Of a DNA stretch of 64,000 bases, positions 31,781 through 43,764 are shown in pieces. Source of the DNA: Schistocerca nitens (lineage: Eukaryota; Arthropoda; Insecta; Orthoptera; Acrididae); the NCBI RefSeq assembly GCF_023898315.1, contig NC_064615.1, positions 1,187,257,413 through 1,187,321,412 on the forward strand, given 5' to 3'. The position numbers and the translations under genes were made by a program. Numbering within the stretch: position 1 is the first letter of the stretch; every line of letters starts with the position of its first letter. The notes under the pieces were generated by a model, which had not been told where the DNA came from, ran no database searches, and worked only from the letters and a program-made list of their open reading frames with translations.

Positions 31781-32700
31781 TGGGCAACTCTAGGCTTATA
31801 CCGGTGACGCAGAATTCAAGCAAAATCGTGGAACACGTCTTACGTTCGCGCGTCATTCGCGTTTTTGGAAAACGAAAATCTCTACAAATTCCTACCGGGA
31901 TTTCACGAACCTCAGCTCGCTCTCTTCGTCCGTGAGATTCACAGAAGAGCAGGGACACGCGTCCAGGTTCACGCCGTATTCATTCACTTGGCGATGCTTT
32001 CTATCAAATTCCGTATGGTCATCAGGTGAACAAAATACGTGCTTAGTGATGACACGATGCAGGACTTTCTTCAGATGTAGCTCGATACGTCGTTCATAAC
32101 GGAAGAAACTTGACGAATGTATTTTGGGAAGTACGTCCAGGAACAGTGTAGAGGGCCGCTGCCGTTTACAATTTGTATTGATGATCCGGACGATGGTACT
32201 TTGTGTATTAGGGCTGCAACGTCACAAGACGGCAGCGAAAGGCTGGAGCGACTACCGGGTGAACCACGAACGTAAATTACGTAACGTAAATATCGCACAA
32301 ATAGGCGAAGACATCCACTGCTGTTCCGCAGTGGTATTGGCGAACAATCGTTGGAAATAGTCACTACTGTAAAGTACCTAACAGTGACCGTTCAGATCGA
32401 AAATGGGGTGACAGCATAAAACAGGTAGTAGGAAAAGCAAATACCAGGCTGTGATTTTTTGAAAAAAATATTATGGAAGTGCAATCTACTCACTAAATAA
32501 ATTCTTCAGAAAACACTTGTTCGACCGATTCTTGACTTCCACTCACGAGTTTGGGAACTATGAATACTGTAGAGCCGTCCAACACGGTTGCTATACTCGA
32601 CTCAATCCGCGACTGAGAACTCCGTCTTCGTATCAGTCATCGATTGGCGTATAAACAGAGAAATTCTACCGTGCACTTCCCCTTACTGGCACAGGTTTGT
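31780..32700 (+). pseudogene. Jockey/CR1-like LINE reverse transcriptase, heavily decayed
   Basis: Plus-strand fragments: around 31795-31870 'LIPVTQNSSKIVEHVLRSR' (the RT motif usually reading NYRPISLT... with a helix after it), 31900-32040 in shifted frames ('LFTEEQGHASRFTPYSFTW'), and 32360-32470 'VKYLTVTV' and 'IKQVVGKANTRL', which resemble the post-palm region. The catalytic box is not recognisable, and stops occur in every frame. Low sequence integrity makes the limits approximate. Confidence 0.5.
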
Positions 32701-33080
32701 CAAGGACGCAGTTCAGATTGAACTACCATGGGACCTTATCAATAGCGATGCAGGTCTTTGCTTAAATTCTATCTGGTATCTTCCTCTGTCACTGGACAAT
32801 CGGCGCGACAGAGCTACCGCTACTTGTTCAGCTTTTGCTGGTTAGTGTTTCAGTAACACCTAGGACTGGCTTTCTTTTGTTTTGCGCGCGCGGGCGCGCA
32901 CGTGTGTGTGTATGTGTGTGTGTGTGTGGGGGGGGGGGGGGCGCTATAGCTGTGGTATGATTGCGTGAGTAGCTGAGTACCACTTATTTGTTGTCGCCTG
33001 TTCTATTCCCCACAAGAGGTAATTTCGATAGCGTTGCTTGGATACAGGGCGTTGAGGGGGGGGGGGGGGGGGAGGTGCCG
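32700..33080. repeat. Simple repeats (TG)n/poly-G and poly-G
   Basis: 32901-32942 is an alternating CG/TG run passing into 14 G, and 33056-33072 is a poly-G run. Both are likely places for assembly length error. The surrounding sequence has no recognised feature. Confidence 0.85.
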
Positions 33081-33084
33081 TTTA

Positions 33085-34370
33085 AACTGTTGACTGAACT
33101 TATCAAGACACCGACAGTATTATCAACACTGAGGCAACTATATGGTACAACCACAAAAGGCTACAGATACAAAACACAGAATCTCCTTAAACAACTTCCT
33201 GACGATGACAACATTCGGGACAACCAACTTCACACCGCGCTTCGCAGACTACTTTATGACAAATACGATAACGAAGGTCCACCATCCCCTTTGCTCGCGA
33301 GGAAGTTGCATTGGCAATACACAAAGCAAAGAACAAAAAGGCTCCGGGCCCTGATGACATCCACCCCGAAACCATCAAACTAGCTGCTTCACTTATCGGC
33401 AGTTATAATCAAGAAGGCAGACGACAAAGACTCGATCGAACCTGAGACAGGCGCCATACAAACGACACAGCAATACGAGTACATGACAAATACATAGTAG
33501 CAATCTTGATTGGCACAGCTGGTGCTTTCGACAACCTTTGGTGGCCGGCGCTGTTTGCAAGATTTAGAGAGATGATTATTCCCCGGGATCCGTACAACAT
33601 AAGAGATTATTGTGAAAACAGGATAGTGGAACAGAAGACTGGTCGCCAAAAGGTTAAACAGAGGGTGACCAGGGGTTGTCAGCAAGGACTCATCTGAGGG
33701 CCGATTTTCTGGGACAGAATGCACTAGAAGACGACGACATAGCAAACGGGGTTATTGCATAGGCTGACGACCTGATGGTCATAGTATATGCAAATTCTGT
33801 GTCCCAATTAGAGAGCAAAGCCACGCGGCTCCGCGTGTTTATCGGTCAGTGTTGCACGAACAACAAACTCAGAATAGCAATTAACACAACTGTTAACTCA
33901 TTCTAAGAGCCGGCCGAAGTGGCCGTGCGGTTAAAGGCGCTGCAGTCTGGAACCGCAAGACCGCTACGGTCGCAGGTTCGAATCCTGCCTCGGGCATGGA
34001 TGTTTGTGATGTCCTTAGGTTAGTTAGGTTTAACTAGTTCCAAGTTCTAGGGGACTAATGACCTCAGAAGTTGAGTCCCATAGTGCTCAGAGCCATTTGA
34101 ACCATTCATTGTAAGAGGCACACTGGAAAGAAAGCCAATTATAACGTTAAAAAACACATGTAAAACAGGGAAGCTGTGACAAGACACTTCGGTATTTATA
34201 CTGACGAACATTTACACGTTAACGAACATGCCACACTAATAATTAACAAGGCGACGAAACTCATACACACAACTTGCAAGACGGAATACTGTACGATACG
34301 GACTATCCCTACAGACAGTGAGGACACGTTACACAGACAGTACTCTTTGAGTCAGTAACTTGTTTTTCGC
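33085..34370 (+). pseudogene. R1-like LINE reverse transcriptase, split by a SINE
   Basis: Plus-strand frames: 33290-33390 'ALAIHKAKNKKAPGPDDIH' (RT start), 33480-33695 'IGTAGAFDNLWWPALFARF' and 'VTRGCQQGLI' then a stop, and 33755-33840 'ADDLMVIVYANSVSQLESK' with the catalytic Asp pair, but a TAG where the preceding Tyr codon is expected. After the SINE at 33909-34106 the protein resumes with 'GTLERKPIITLKN' and 'LGIYTDEHLHVNEHATLII'. 'GAFDNLWWP' is typical of the R1 clade. Sequence between RT blocks 1 and 2 seems deleted near 33400. Confidence 0.8.
33909..34106 (+). mobile_element. tRNA-headed SINE, inserted in the R1-like LINE
   Basis: Complete copy with GGTTCGAATCC B box and the shared body, ending GAGCCATTTGAACCATT. 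Flanking direct repeats CATTCTAAGAG (33899-33909) and CATTGTAAGAG (34107-34117) differ at one base and mark the target duplication. Confidence 0.94.
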
Positions 34371-35350
34371 CTACTGACAGGGCACATCGATTATGCTTAC
34401 GTAAGCATAAAAACACTGTGAGGCGCTTCCAGACGAGTGTTCTCCTGAGAATCTCGGTGGCTCGACTGAGGCACTGTGTGTGGTACTGGCAGTTTTTCCT
34501 ACAGACATTACAACTGTGCCGATCTTCGGCCGCGAGTGTTAAGGTCGATACTGACCTCGCCAGAGATACTGGGGGCGGCGCGTCGGCGGCGAGGGCTGGA
34601 GGATTAGGCAGTGCTGAGCGAGACGGACGGAACGGCAGAGTGCTGGGGTCCGAATTGTGCATTTAACAATTGTGGAACTCTGTGGTTGTGCGCTGATGGT
34701 GAAACCGTGACGCTTTGGAATTCAGCGCTGCTGTGAAAGGATAAGCCGCGGGCTCTGCAATTGTGTGGACGCAGTCAGTGCGAGCCGTGGGTGTTTCCCC
34801 ACGGCAGATAAACAAGACAGCGTGGGCCGAACCTGAACACGATGTGCCGTAGCATGTTCGCCCACCACAGTAAGGATGTCATGATACTGGAGAAGAAAGT
34901 AGTGGAACACGTACGGTACGTGTATTAACCTTCAGTGACTTCTGCGCCGTTAGTTTGCTTAACTGTGTGGAGATTGAGCAGTAACTGTCATTTTTCAAAG
35001 GAACTGACGAGTGTGTAAAAGAGTGGCAAATGCCGGATGGGCGTTGTCATAAAGTTATTATATTTCTTATTTGTGAACATAATTTTGTTGTCAGGATTAC
35101 TCACTGGATAGATTTGAAATTCAGTTCTGCGCTGTAGTTCAGCGGGTTATAAATACTGGAATTTACCGTATCTACTAATTGTGAGTTTTGTACACTGTAT
35201 GTTTATCTGCGTGTTAAATGAGAGTTAATTTTGAAGTTTGAAAGGTACCTTTCTACCATTACGATTCAGTAAGTTTTTATTTGGAAGTGATGTTGTTTGC
35301 TACTGTTATTGGTTGAGGATTTATTACTCAAAGGACAAGTTATTTAATCA
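34370..35350. other. Unassigned sequence
   Basis: GC-rich with overlapping frames to 34660, AT-richer afterwards. No recognised gene, repeat or RNA. Confidence 0.35.
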
Positions 35351-36250
35351 GTCTTTTATGAAGCGTTTTAAGAAGTGCACGATGGGGGTGCGAATTGTCG
35401 TCCACGAAGACGAATGCCTCGCCAATATGCTGCTGATACGGTTGCACTACCGGGTGGAGGATGGCATTCACGTATCGTACAGCCATTGCGGTGCCTTCCA
35501 TGACCACCAGCGGCGTACGTCGGCCCCACATAATGCCACCCCAAAACATCAGGGATCCTCCACCTTGCTGCACTCGTTGGACAGTGTGTCTAAGGCGTTC
35601 AGCCTGAGCGGGTTGCGTCCAAACACGTCACCGACGATTGTCTGGTTGAAGGCACATGCGACACTCATCGGTGAAGAGAACGTGTTATCAATCCTGAGCG
35701 GTCGATTCGGCATGTTGTTGGACCCATCTGTACTACGTTTCATCGTGTCGTGGTTGGGAAGATGGACCTCGCCATGGGCGTCGGAAGTGAAGCTGCGCAT
35801 CATGCAGCCTATTGCGCACAGTTTGAGTCGTAACACGACGTCCTGTGGCTGCACGAAAAGCGTTATTCAACACAATGACGTTGCTGTCAGGGTTGCTCCG
35901 AGCGACAATCCGTAGGTAGCGGTCATCCACTGCAGTAGTAGCCCTTGGGCGGCCTGAGCGAGGCATGTCATCGACAGTTCCTGTCTCTCTGTATCTCCTC
36001 CATGTCCGAACAACACCGCTTTGGTAACTCCGAGACGCCTGGACACCTCCCGTGTTGAGAGCCCTTCCTGGCACAAAGTAACAATGCAGACGCGATCAAA
36101 CCGCGGTATTGACCGTCTGGGCACGGCTGAACTACAGAGAACACGAGCCGTGTACCTCCTTCCTGGTGGAATGAGTGGACCTGATCGGCTGTCGGACCCC
36201 CTTACATCTAATAGGCGCTGCTCATGCACGGTTGTTTACATCTTAGGGCG
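35345..36250 (-). pseudogene. Tc1-like transposase, 3'-truncated
   Basis: The minus-strand order gives an N-terminal HTH at 36130-36050 ('FDRVCIVTLCQEGLSTREVSRRLGV'-type, read in two parts), then from 36074 'RYRETGTVDDMPRSGRPRA' (a GRPR-like linker) and 'TTQTVRNRLHDAQLHFRR'. Next, 35720-35600 holds the region with 'HSDESRF'-type sequence in shifted frames. From 35573 'GGGSLMFWGGIMWGRRTPL' follows, then 'AFVFVDDNSHPHRA' with the second acid. The sequence is lost beyond about 35345, before the third acid. At least two frameshifts. Inactive relic of a cut-and-paste transposon. Confidence 0.85.
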
Positions 36251-36259
36251 CATTTAGTG

Positions 36260-37416
36260 ACATCTCTCTACAGTCAAATGGACTGTGTCTGTGATACAAT
36301 ATCTACAGTCAACGTCTGTCTTTAGGAGTTCTGGGAACCGGGCTGATACAAAACTTTTCTTGTGTGTTTATATCATCACAGTCAAGACAACATATGTAAC
36401 AGATGTAACCCTACACATAGAAGGTATAAAGGGAAGAACTGTGCAATCATACCCAAGTCAAATTGGAATGTCTTGTTTATTCCATTAAATACACTCTTAA
36501 TTGTAATTTAAAATATATCCACAGTCTATTACAATTTAAGTTAGAAACAAGTGTATGTATAGATTTGTATCTTTAGTATTTTTATTTATTATATCCTTTT
36601 GTAAAAGTCTCAGAACATGTAACATTAATAAAACTGAATTTGTATAATACGTAAAAATCAGACAATGTACGACCTGCTATATAACACATAAATAAATAAA
36701 AAGAAATAAATAAAATTATTTTGGTGGGCGATCAAATGATCCGCTACCATCCGATAAGCAATTACTGGACATTGTAGGCCTTTTAGGTCTGCGACTGACG
36801 AAGTACGTCGCTGCTCTACACACACGTTTGTCTCAGTACTCCAGTTGTGACGACTGCCCGCCGATTTTGTGATTTTCAGCTACGACGACTGTTTTAGAAT
36901 CGCAATTTCGGATAATTCTATGCGGTACTGTGCGACAGAGAAGTGACGTGGCGACACGGGGGGGGGGGGGGGGGGGGTGCAGCGACCGCGCGGAGCTCGG
37001 CTGCAGCCCCCGCGGCTGCGCTCGGCCTACACGAGGCTGGCCGGCGGCGCCACTCTGCGTCTCCCGAGAGCTACGGCTTCTTTCTCCCAAAGATCCGAAC
37101 TCGAGCTGCCGGAGCAGGTAGGTGAGCGTGCCGCGGTGACTGCACGCACCCGGCCAGCTGCCGCCGCCCGCCGCCCCTGCTGTGTGCCGCCGTGCGACAT
37201 CCTCCGCGGGTGCTCCGCACTCCGCCACAAACCTGCCAGCACAGCCGAGCCTTCCCTTCTCCCTCCCCACTGCACATTTTGCCGTTCTTCCCGTTCTACA
37301 GCGCTTCTATGCGTAACCCCGAAGCGCTCACACGGTATGACCTGCGACGTGTATTCCCTGCTAATCCCGTAACTCGATACTACTGCCTTCTTTATCCTCG
37401 ACACGGACACCACCTT
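36260..37416. other. Unassigned: AT-rich half then GC-rich half with poly-G
   Basis: 36480-36730 is AT-rich with AAATA repeats. 36957-36977 is a run of about 20 G. 36980-37300 is GC- and CpG-rich with open frames on both strands, which I read as composition only. A promoter-type CpG island is possible but unsupported by any adjacent exon. Confidence 0.4.
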
Positions 37417-37425
37417 AAATTTATC

Positions 37426-37622
37426 AAAATGGTTCAAATGGCTCTGAGCACTACTGGACTTAACATCTGAGGTCATCAGTCCCCTACAACTTACAACTAC
37501 TTACACCTAAGGACATCACAAACACACATCCATGCCCTAGGCAGGATTCGAACCTGCGACCGTAGCGGTCACGCGGTTCCAGACTGAAGCGCCTAGAACC
37601 GCTCGGCGACATCGGCCGGCTC
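37426..37622 (-). mobile_element. tRNA-headed SINE
   Basis: Minus-strand copy with head at the right end, B box GGTTCGAATCC and the shared body. It is flanked by AAATTTATC at 37417-37425 and 37623-37631, a perfect 9-bp target duplication. Confidence 0.95.
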
Positions 37623-37732
37623 AAATTTATCCACATTTAAACATGTCTGCCATTTATTATACGAAACAAAAGTTTTATCAGAGAGCTCCAACGGAGTACG
37701 TCTTCAGCGACTAAGCTGATAGTACTGTTATT

Positions 37733-38205
37733 TATTTATTTACACGTCAAGTTCCGTAGGACCAAATTGAGGAAGAACTCTGTCATGGAACGTGTCAGTA
37801 CATGAAATTACAACATAAAAGTAATAACAGATAAAAATAAAACGTTTATGAACCCAGAAAAAGTGAAATCGTAAGTTTAAGTAAACGCAGTCAAAAAAAT
37901 AACGCAACTAACACCTTAATTTTTCAAGAAACTCCTCTACAGAACAGAACGAGTGACTCGTGAGGACACGCTTCAGTTTTGATTTCAAACAGTGTACATT
38001 ACTGCTAAGATTTTTGAAGACTTGTGGCAGCTTCCTGAAAATGTGTGTAGAAGTATACTTCACATCTTTCTGCAAAAAAGGAAGTGCGATCCAAAGGAAG
38101 TGCGATCCAAATGCAGGTTTGATTGCTAGCGAGTATTAACGAAGTGAAAGCTGCTAATTCTTCGTAATACGCTGATATTGTTAATACCAAACGACAGTAA
38201 AGTAT

Positions 38206-38246
<41 letters not shown>

Positions 38247-39240
38247 ATGTCGAAATATCCAGACTAGTGAACAGGGTTCGACAACAGGTTAGCCAACTTA
38301 CAGCACTAACTGCCCGAACCGCCCGTTTCTCGGCCAAAAATATCCTTTAACAATGGGAATATAATACCACACGACATAAGCGGTTGAAAAAAGGAAAGTA
38401 GACTAATTTTCGTGTCCAACGATGACTTACTTCAGATACCACCGTTCGAATGGTAAAAATAGTAGCATTAAGTCTTTGAACAAGATCCTGAACGTGGGAT
38501 TTCGACGACAGTTTACTATCTAGCTGAACACCTACAAATTTGAACTGTTCAGTTTCACTAATCATATGCCCATTCTGTGAAATTATAACGTCGGGTTTTC
38601 TTGAATTGTGTGTTAGAAACTGTAAAAACTGAGTCTCATTGTGATTTAGCATTAGTTTATTTCCTAGAAGCCATGAACTTCGGTCACGAAGTGCACTATT
38701 TGAAACCGAGCCAATCTTACGCACAACATCCTTTACTACCAAGTTAGTGTCATGAGCAAACAGGAATATTTTAGAGTTACTCGTAATACTAGAGGGCATA
38801 TCATTTATATAAATAAGGAACAGGAGTGGCCACAACACTGACCCCTGGGGCACCCACCACTTGACAGTACCTCACTCAGACCCCACACCACAGCCATTCT
38901 AAACACTATGATTAATGATCTTTTGCTGTCTGTTGCTAAACTAAGAGGTGAACAAATTTGTGAGCTACTCCCCGTAATTCCGTAATGATCCGACTTCTGG
39001 AGCAATATTTTGTGATGAACACAATCAAACGCCTTAGCTAAATAAAAAAATATGCCTAGCGTTCTAAACATTTTGTTTGACCCATCCAGTACCTCACAGA
39101 GAAAAGAGAATATAGCGTTTTCAGTTGATCTGATAGTAAATCGTGTGATGATCCATTATCGTTGCATACACAGCCTTTTCAATAACTTTAGCGAATGCTG
39201 TTGACATAGAAGTAGGCCTAAAAGTGTCTACGCGGCCACG
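37733..39240 (-). pseudogene. Jockey/CR1-like LINE reverse transcriptase, degenerate
   Basis: Minus-strand blocks: about 39240-39130 'STAFAKVIEKAVYATIM', 39071-38960 'FFYLAKAFDCVHHKILLQK', 38853-38700 'MPQGSVLWPLLFLIYINDM' and 'IFLFAHDTNLVV', where the catalytic Asp-Asp box reads His-Asp, then 38650-38440 'LMLNHNETQFLQFLT' and 'QFKFVGVQLDSKLSSKSHV'. The coding part continues to about 38000 and the element ends near 37733 in TAAATAAATAAATA on the minus strand, a (TAAA)n tail. An (AG)n tract (38209-38242) interrupts the C-terminal part. Confidence 0.85.
38209..38242. repeat. (AG)n microsatellite
   Basis: About 17 AG units inside the LINE relic. Confidence 0.96.
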
Positions 39241-39244
39241 TAAC

Positions 39245-39857
39245 AAATCGTTTGCGTGTATCGGCTAAAACAGAGGAGCTGTCACGCTTGACTGGATCAC
39301 CCCCCGACGCCACTTGAGCTTTTTGTCGAACACTCGCCGTCCGGTACAGCGTACGGCTCTGTGTGTCTGTCGTTAAAACACAGACTTAGTCTTGCATCTA
39401 AGACGATATTCTGTTCGTTTTTGCCCTAGTGATTTGAGAACGATGTGTTACGGTATCAATGGCGTTTCAAAGTCCAGTAACACGGAAGCCGGCTGTTCAT
39501 CTGCATCTACGTACAGTTTGCAATATATCGTCCGTGAAGCGATTAAAAATTCGCATCGGCCACTTTACTCGCGTTACGATTATTTGATGGAGTCCAGCAC
39601 ACTTGCCTAGGATCTTTCGAGTTTCCTTTGCGCTGACGGCCAGTGGGGAAGACGACTGTTTACGATGGAAGGTTGCCAGAGGTAACGGCAGCGTCTGGCC
39701 AGATACACTGTGGCTTCCGGTCACACAGCGCCGCCACTCACTAAACGCATTAATCTCCCGCTTGCTCGATAGACTGCGCCTACAGTTTACCCACATGGCA
39801 GACACTGAGCGGTCACTCGCTGCAGTTATTCCAGCTCTAGTTATACATTCCTTTGCG
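39245..39857. other. Unassigned, possibly a second LINE fragment
   Basis: A minus-strand frame (39901-39497) and the stretch 39390-39600 faintly resemble decayed LINE coding sequence, but no RT box is visible. No confident assignment. Confidence 0.3.
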
Positions 39858-39866
39858 CCAAAATAG

Positions 39867-40070
39867 AGCCGGCCGGTGTGGCCGTGCGGTTCTAGGCGCA
39901 TCAGTCTGGAACCGCGTGACCGCTACGGTCGCAGGTTCGAATCCTGCCTCGGGCATGGATGTGTGTGATGTCCTTAGGTTAGTTAGGTTTACGTAGTTCT
40001 AGGTTCTAGGGGAGTGATGACCACAGATGTTAAGTCCCATAGTGCTCAGAGCCACTTGAACCATTTTGAA
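39867..40070 (+). mobile_element. tRNA-headed SINE
   Basis: Complete plus-strand copy (B box GGTTCGAATCC, shared body, end GAGCCACTTGAACCATTTTGAA). Perfect 9-bp duplication CCAAAATAG at 39858-39866 and 40071-40079. Confidence 0.95.
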
Positions 40071-40079
40071 CCAAAATAG

Positions 40080-41080
40080 TTGCCAGTTAGGAAGACGAAA
40101 GTCACTGTTTTAGAGATAGCGAGAATAATACGTGGATCTACGATATCGTCTACTGCCGTACGTGATGTCTCAGAAGTACTGCCGACAATTCTAAGGTGCG
40201 ATCTTCGAAGCCGTATTCACCCACCGTACTCACCCGAAGGTGGTTGCTGCATTCATTCCTACCTCAGCCCCCAGTCAGCTAAAGTGCAGTCGGAACCACG
40301 CTGCAGCTACGCCACTAACGTAAACGCAACCCAGCCGTTAGGCCTCAGGTTATTCGGTATACGAACGTAAAGATTTAACAACACCTGCTCCAATAAGTTA
40401 ACCCTGTTACTGTTGATAGAGCTGGCTCATACGGACTTTAGAATCAGCCAGTATAAGAAAGGGGGAAGGCAGCTGGAACACGAAATCGATGATCTCGCGG
40501 TACCTTACCTCTCACTCGGGCAGGAGATAAAACATTGAAAAGGATGACTTCCGTATTTGTATAGTATACCATCGTGCTATTTATCTGGTACTTGGGCACT
40601 AGAGGTGGTGTTGAGGACCTTTGTACATAACGCGCCAAAAGCTATTTCACGATCAAATATGTTCTTATAATACGCTCGATAATTACGAAAAATAGGCGAG
40701 TATGTCACTGAGGATCAGGTTTCCTGAAGAGCAGTCCAAACGATGGAGTAAAGGGAGAGCGCGTGCTTCAGCTGTAGCCACTGCAGTTCCACTGGATTGT
40801 GTGTTTGTGTGTGTGTGTCGAACGACAGATAAAACTTTAAATTACTACTCGGTTTGCGCTAGCACCACGTGTTAGCTCTCCTCTAACTGCGTGATTTGGA
40901 AGCGGTGGAGGAGAGATTCAGGCCAGCGGGACTGCTTCCTTCTCCTCCTCCTCCTCCTCACGGAGTCCTGCACAAATGAGGAGAGTGACGTCAGCGCCTC
41001 TTGCAGCTGCCGTCCCTCGCTGGGACGCGGGAGCCGAGGGAGGGAGGGAGGGAGGGAGGAACCCGCCCCCGCACGAGCAC
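40080..41080. other. Unassigned sequence
   Basis: No motif-bearing ORF. Contains a short TG run near 40800, a CTC-rich patch at 40938-40958 and (GGGA)n at 41037-41058. Confidence 0.4.
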
Positions 41081-41084
41081 ACTG

Positions 41085-41275
41085 GACTCGCATTCAGCAG
41101 GGCGACCGTTCAAAGCCACGTCCGGCCATCTAGGATGAGCTTTCCCGTGATTTCCCTAAATCGCTCCAGGCAAGTGCTAGGACGGTTCCTTACAAAGTGC
41201 ACGGCCGATTCCCTTCCCCATCCTTGACATAATTAGAGCTTGTGCTCCGCCTCCAATAACCTCGATGTAGATGAC
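41085..41275 (+). mobile_element. tRNA-derived SINE of a second family
   Basis: The head ends in a B-box-like CCGTTCAAAGCC (41107-41117). The body has CCGTGATTTCCCTAAATCGC, GGACGGTTCCTT, GCACGGCCGATTCCCTTCCC and GAGCTTGTGCTCCG, which I recognise as a SINE body widespread in arthropods. It is different from the body of the other SINEs here. The 5' end is poorly defined. Confidence 0.7.
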
Positions 41276-41279
41276 ACTT

Positions 41280-41934
41280 ACTTCCTTCCCTCACGTGCAC
41301 ACGGGAACTAAGGCGGCCGCCGCGGTTCGGTGATCAGGAATGAATATTCGTCCTCGCGGTAGACGGGGGAAGGTTAATTTTTGGTGTCATTTGGAAAGGT
41401 AAGGGCGGGCTAGTGTACTCGTTCCTGGGGTCCTCTCCTCACGTTCCCCTCTTGCGACGTGGCAGGTTGGCGACTGGGAGAAGCGAACCTCAGCACAGCT
41501 GGTGCGGTGAGGAGTTCTACTCAGGGGCCATCCCTGTGCAGTGGTCTTCCACAGTCTCGACAGACAGGTTTTACCCCACACAGTTACATCACAATCTTAA
41601 CTTTATCCAGCAGGAAGACACCGTCAAAAGCAAACATAAACCCTGCGCTCCCCACTTTGTTGTCTTTGGGCCTACAAAGCAAGAGTTGCGTAAAATGGAC
41701 TCACATCGTCGCAAATTAGCAAGTACTACCGCGGCAGCATAAATGCGGGATGGGCTCTGAAACAGGTCGCTTCCAGTGTCTGCTCAGGTTACACCTGAGG
41801 AAACTGGGCTTCCTACGGTCAATAACAACGGGACCCCCCACCCCGCTAAACCCACACCAGTCACGTGTTCCATCCACGGCTGTAGGGATCTTGTGTGATA
41901 CAAACCTCTCTCCTCCCTCCATTTCTACTATGGG
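41280..41934. other. Unassigned sequence
   Basis: Short open frames on both strands without motifs. Confidence 0.35.
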
Positions 41935-43760
41935 TCAATAATTTATTTATTTATTTAACCTGGTAATATTAGGGGCAAAACGTCCTCTCTCACACCTAAC
42001 CACTCGTTCTACATATTTTACATTGCATATACGTATTATAGTAAGCATGTTATAACAGCTTTAGAAAAAATCACAGTAGTACACATAAGAGAGCATACAC
42101 ATAGTTTATTCTCGTGCATGGCAAATACAACAATGATTAGAAATTACAATAGAGTCGGTTTATACCTACAAGTGCTAGCAGCCACGAGCATGAGGAAAGG
42201 AAAGTATAAGGAAGGGAAAGATTAATATGATAACACACAGTTGAAGACTATACTGGAAGATAAGGTGGCGTAGTTCACCGGGATAGGAAAAGAGAAAGAA
42301 GAATAACTGGGAGAAGACAGAAGCATTCGCCTTGCTTTTTGACGGACGGGACGCTGGCCATTTACGTCAATTTTGGGGAAGGGCTGTGAAGATGACAGAA
42401 GGGATTTCTCGAGCGTTTTCGTAAATGAATCTTCACAGCTACGATACTAGACAGGTGCGACTTTCTCTTTATATTATGACACCACGAATGATGTTTAATG
42501 TCTGAGGCGAGGTTCTGGAGTTCTCGCGCACTCAGGGACCGGTGCATCGGACACAGCGCGTGGTATTCCCGTAACTCGAGTGGCCGCATACACCCCAACT
42601 GGGTGTACGAAACGCTGACTACACGCCCATACCGACGAATGTTGCACACAAGCATTGCATTCAGCTTTAACAGTCTTGTGTTTTCACTACTTGTACCGTG
42701 ACTCATTACATCACAATGATGGAGGTTCGGTAGAATAACTGCCCGAGTTTGCATTCCACATCTGTAAAAATACGTTCGAAAATTTTCTGGGGGCACAGAG
42801 GCAAGCGGGAGTCTTCCGGCACTCGGCGGCGGCATTCTCTGCCCAGGCTCAGTTCTAGTCCAGAATTACACCCCAGTTCGTAGCTGGTTTCCGGGATGCC
42901 GTCAAGTTGAATGGGAGGGAAGTGATCGCGGAATTCTCAACTTATAACTTTCCTGTGGGACATTAAGATTACTTGCGCCATTTTTGCATTTAGTTTAAGC
43001 CCCATCCTTTTCGCTTATGTTACCACAGAATACAGATCATCATCCATGTGGGCAATCGCAGTATATATATCTTCAGATCTGGCACTTAGGTAGAGCTGGA
43101 GGTCGCCGGCACAGAAATAATATTTACGGGAAGACAGAACCGATGAAACGTCATTCACACACAAGGGAAACAAACGTCGGCCTAAGACGGACCCTTGTGG
43201 CACTCCTGAAAGAACGTTTCCCGAACAATGTTTCATTCCCACAGACAACATTTTACTGTCTGTTTCCAAGTATCTTTCAAACCACTTCACACCGCTATCT
43301 GAAAAATTTAGCTGCCGCATTTCTCTCAGCAGTATGTGAAAGTTGACTATCAAAAGCTTTGCTGAAATCTAGTAGAGTCAATACCGTGGTCTCACGATCG
43401 TCCGTGGCGTATTTCATCTCATCATTTACCTCGATTTGTGAAGTGTTTGTGCTTCCGAAAGCCGGATTGTTACCTCTTGAATGCACGCAAGTGTTGAGCA
43501 ATTTTGTCGTTAACGTTATGCTGCAGGGCTTTGGAAACAGCAGGTAATACGCTGATTGCTCGGTAATCACGATGTGAATGCAGGTTTTCGATCTTAGGAG
43601 TAAGTCGGACTATGCTTCGTTTCCACGAAGTGTGGTATATTTCATTCAAGAGAGAAAGCTTAAATATGTCAGCTACGTCCTTGATCGTGGTTAGGCTAAT
43701 AGCATCGTTACCTATCGATTCAGAATCAATTCTCATTATTGCTTTTCTTGCTGTTTATTG
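41935..43760 (-). pseudogene. Jockey-type LINE reverse transcriptase, degenerate
   Basis: Minus-strand blocks: 43736-43470 'LNEIYHTSWKRSIVRLTPK' and 'DYRAISVLPAVSKALQ', about 43410-43360 'TTVLTLLDFSKAFDS', 43200-43060 'SGVPQGSVLGRRLFPLCVN' and 'YYFCAGDLQLYLSA', in which the first Asp of the catalytic pair is Gly, and 42780-42360 'FYRCGMQTRAVILPN', 'SYTQLGCMRPLELREYHA' and 'RELQNLASDIKHH'. It ends in a (TAAA)n tail at 41958-41935. The LINE is distinct in sequence from the copy at 37733-39240. Confidence 0.87.
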
Positions 43761-43764
43761 CTAC

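Noticed and set aside
33909..33990. tRNA gene (tRNA-like sequence with perfect B box)
   Set aside because: The same sequence occurs at every SINE head, followed by the SINE body and bounded by target duplications. The anticodon-arm region is not that of a normal tRNA.
36830..37476. Host exon in a CpG-rich region
   Set aside because: Open frames overlap on both strands with Ala/Arg/Pro/Gly-rich composition, no domain and no convincing splice structure; explained by GC content and a poly-G run.
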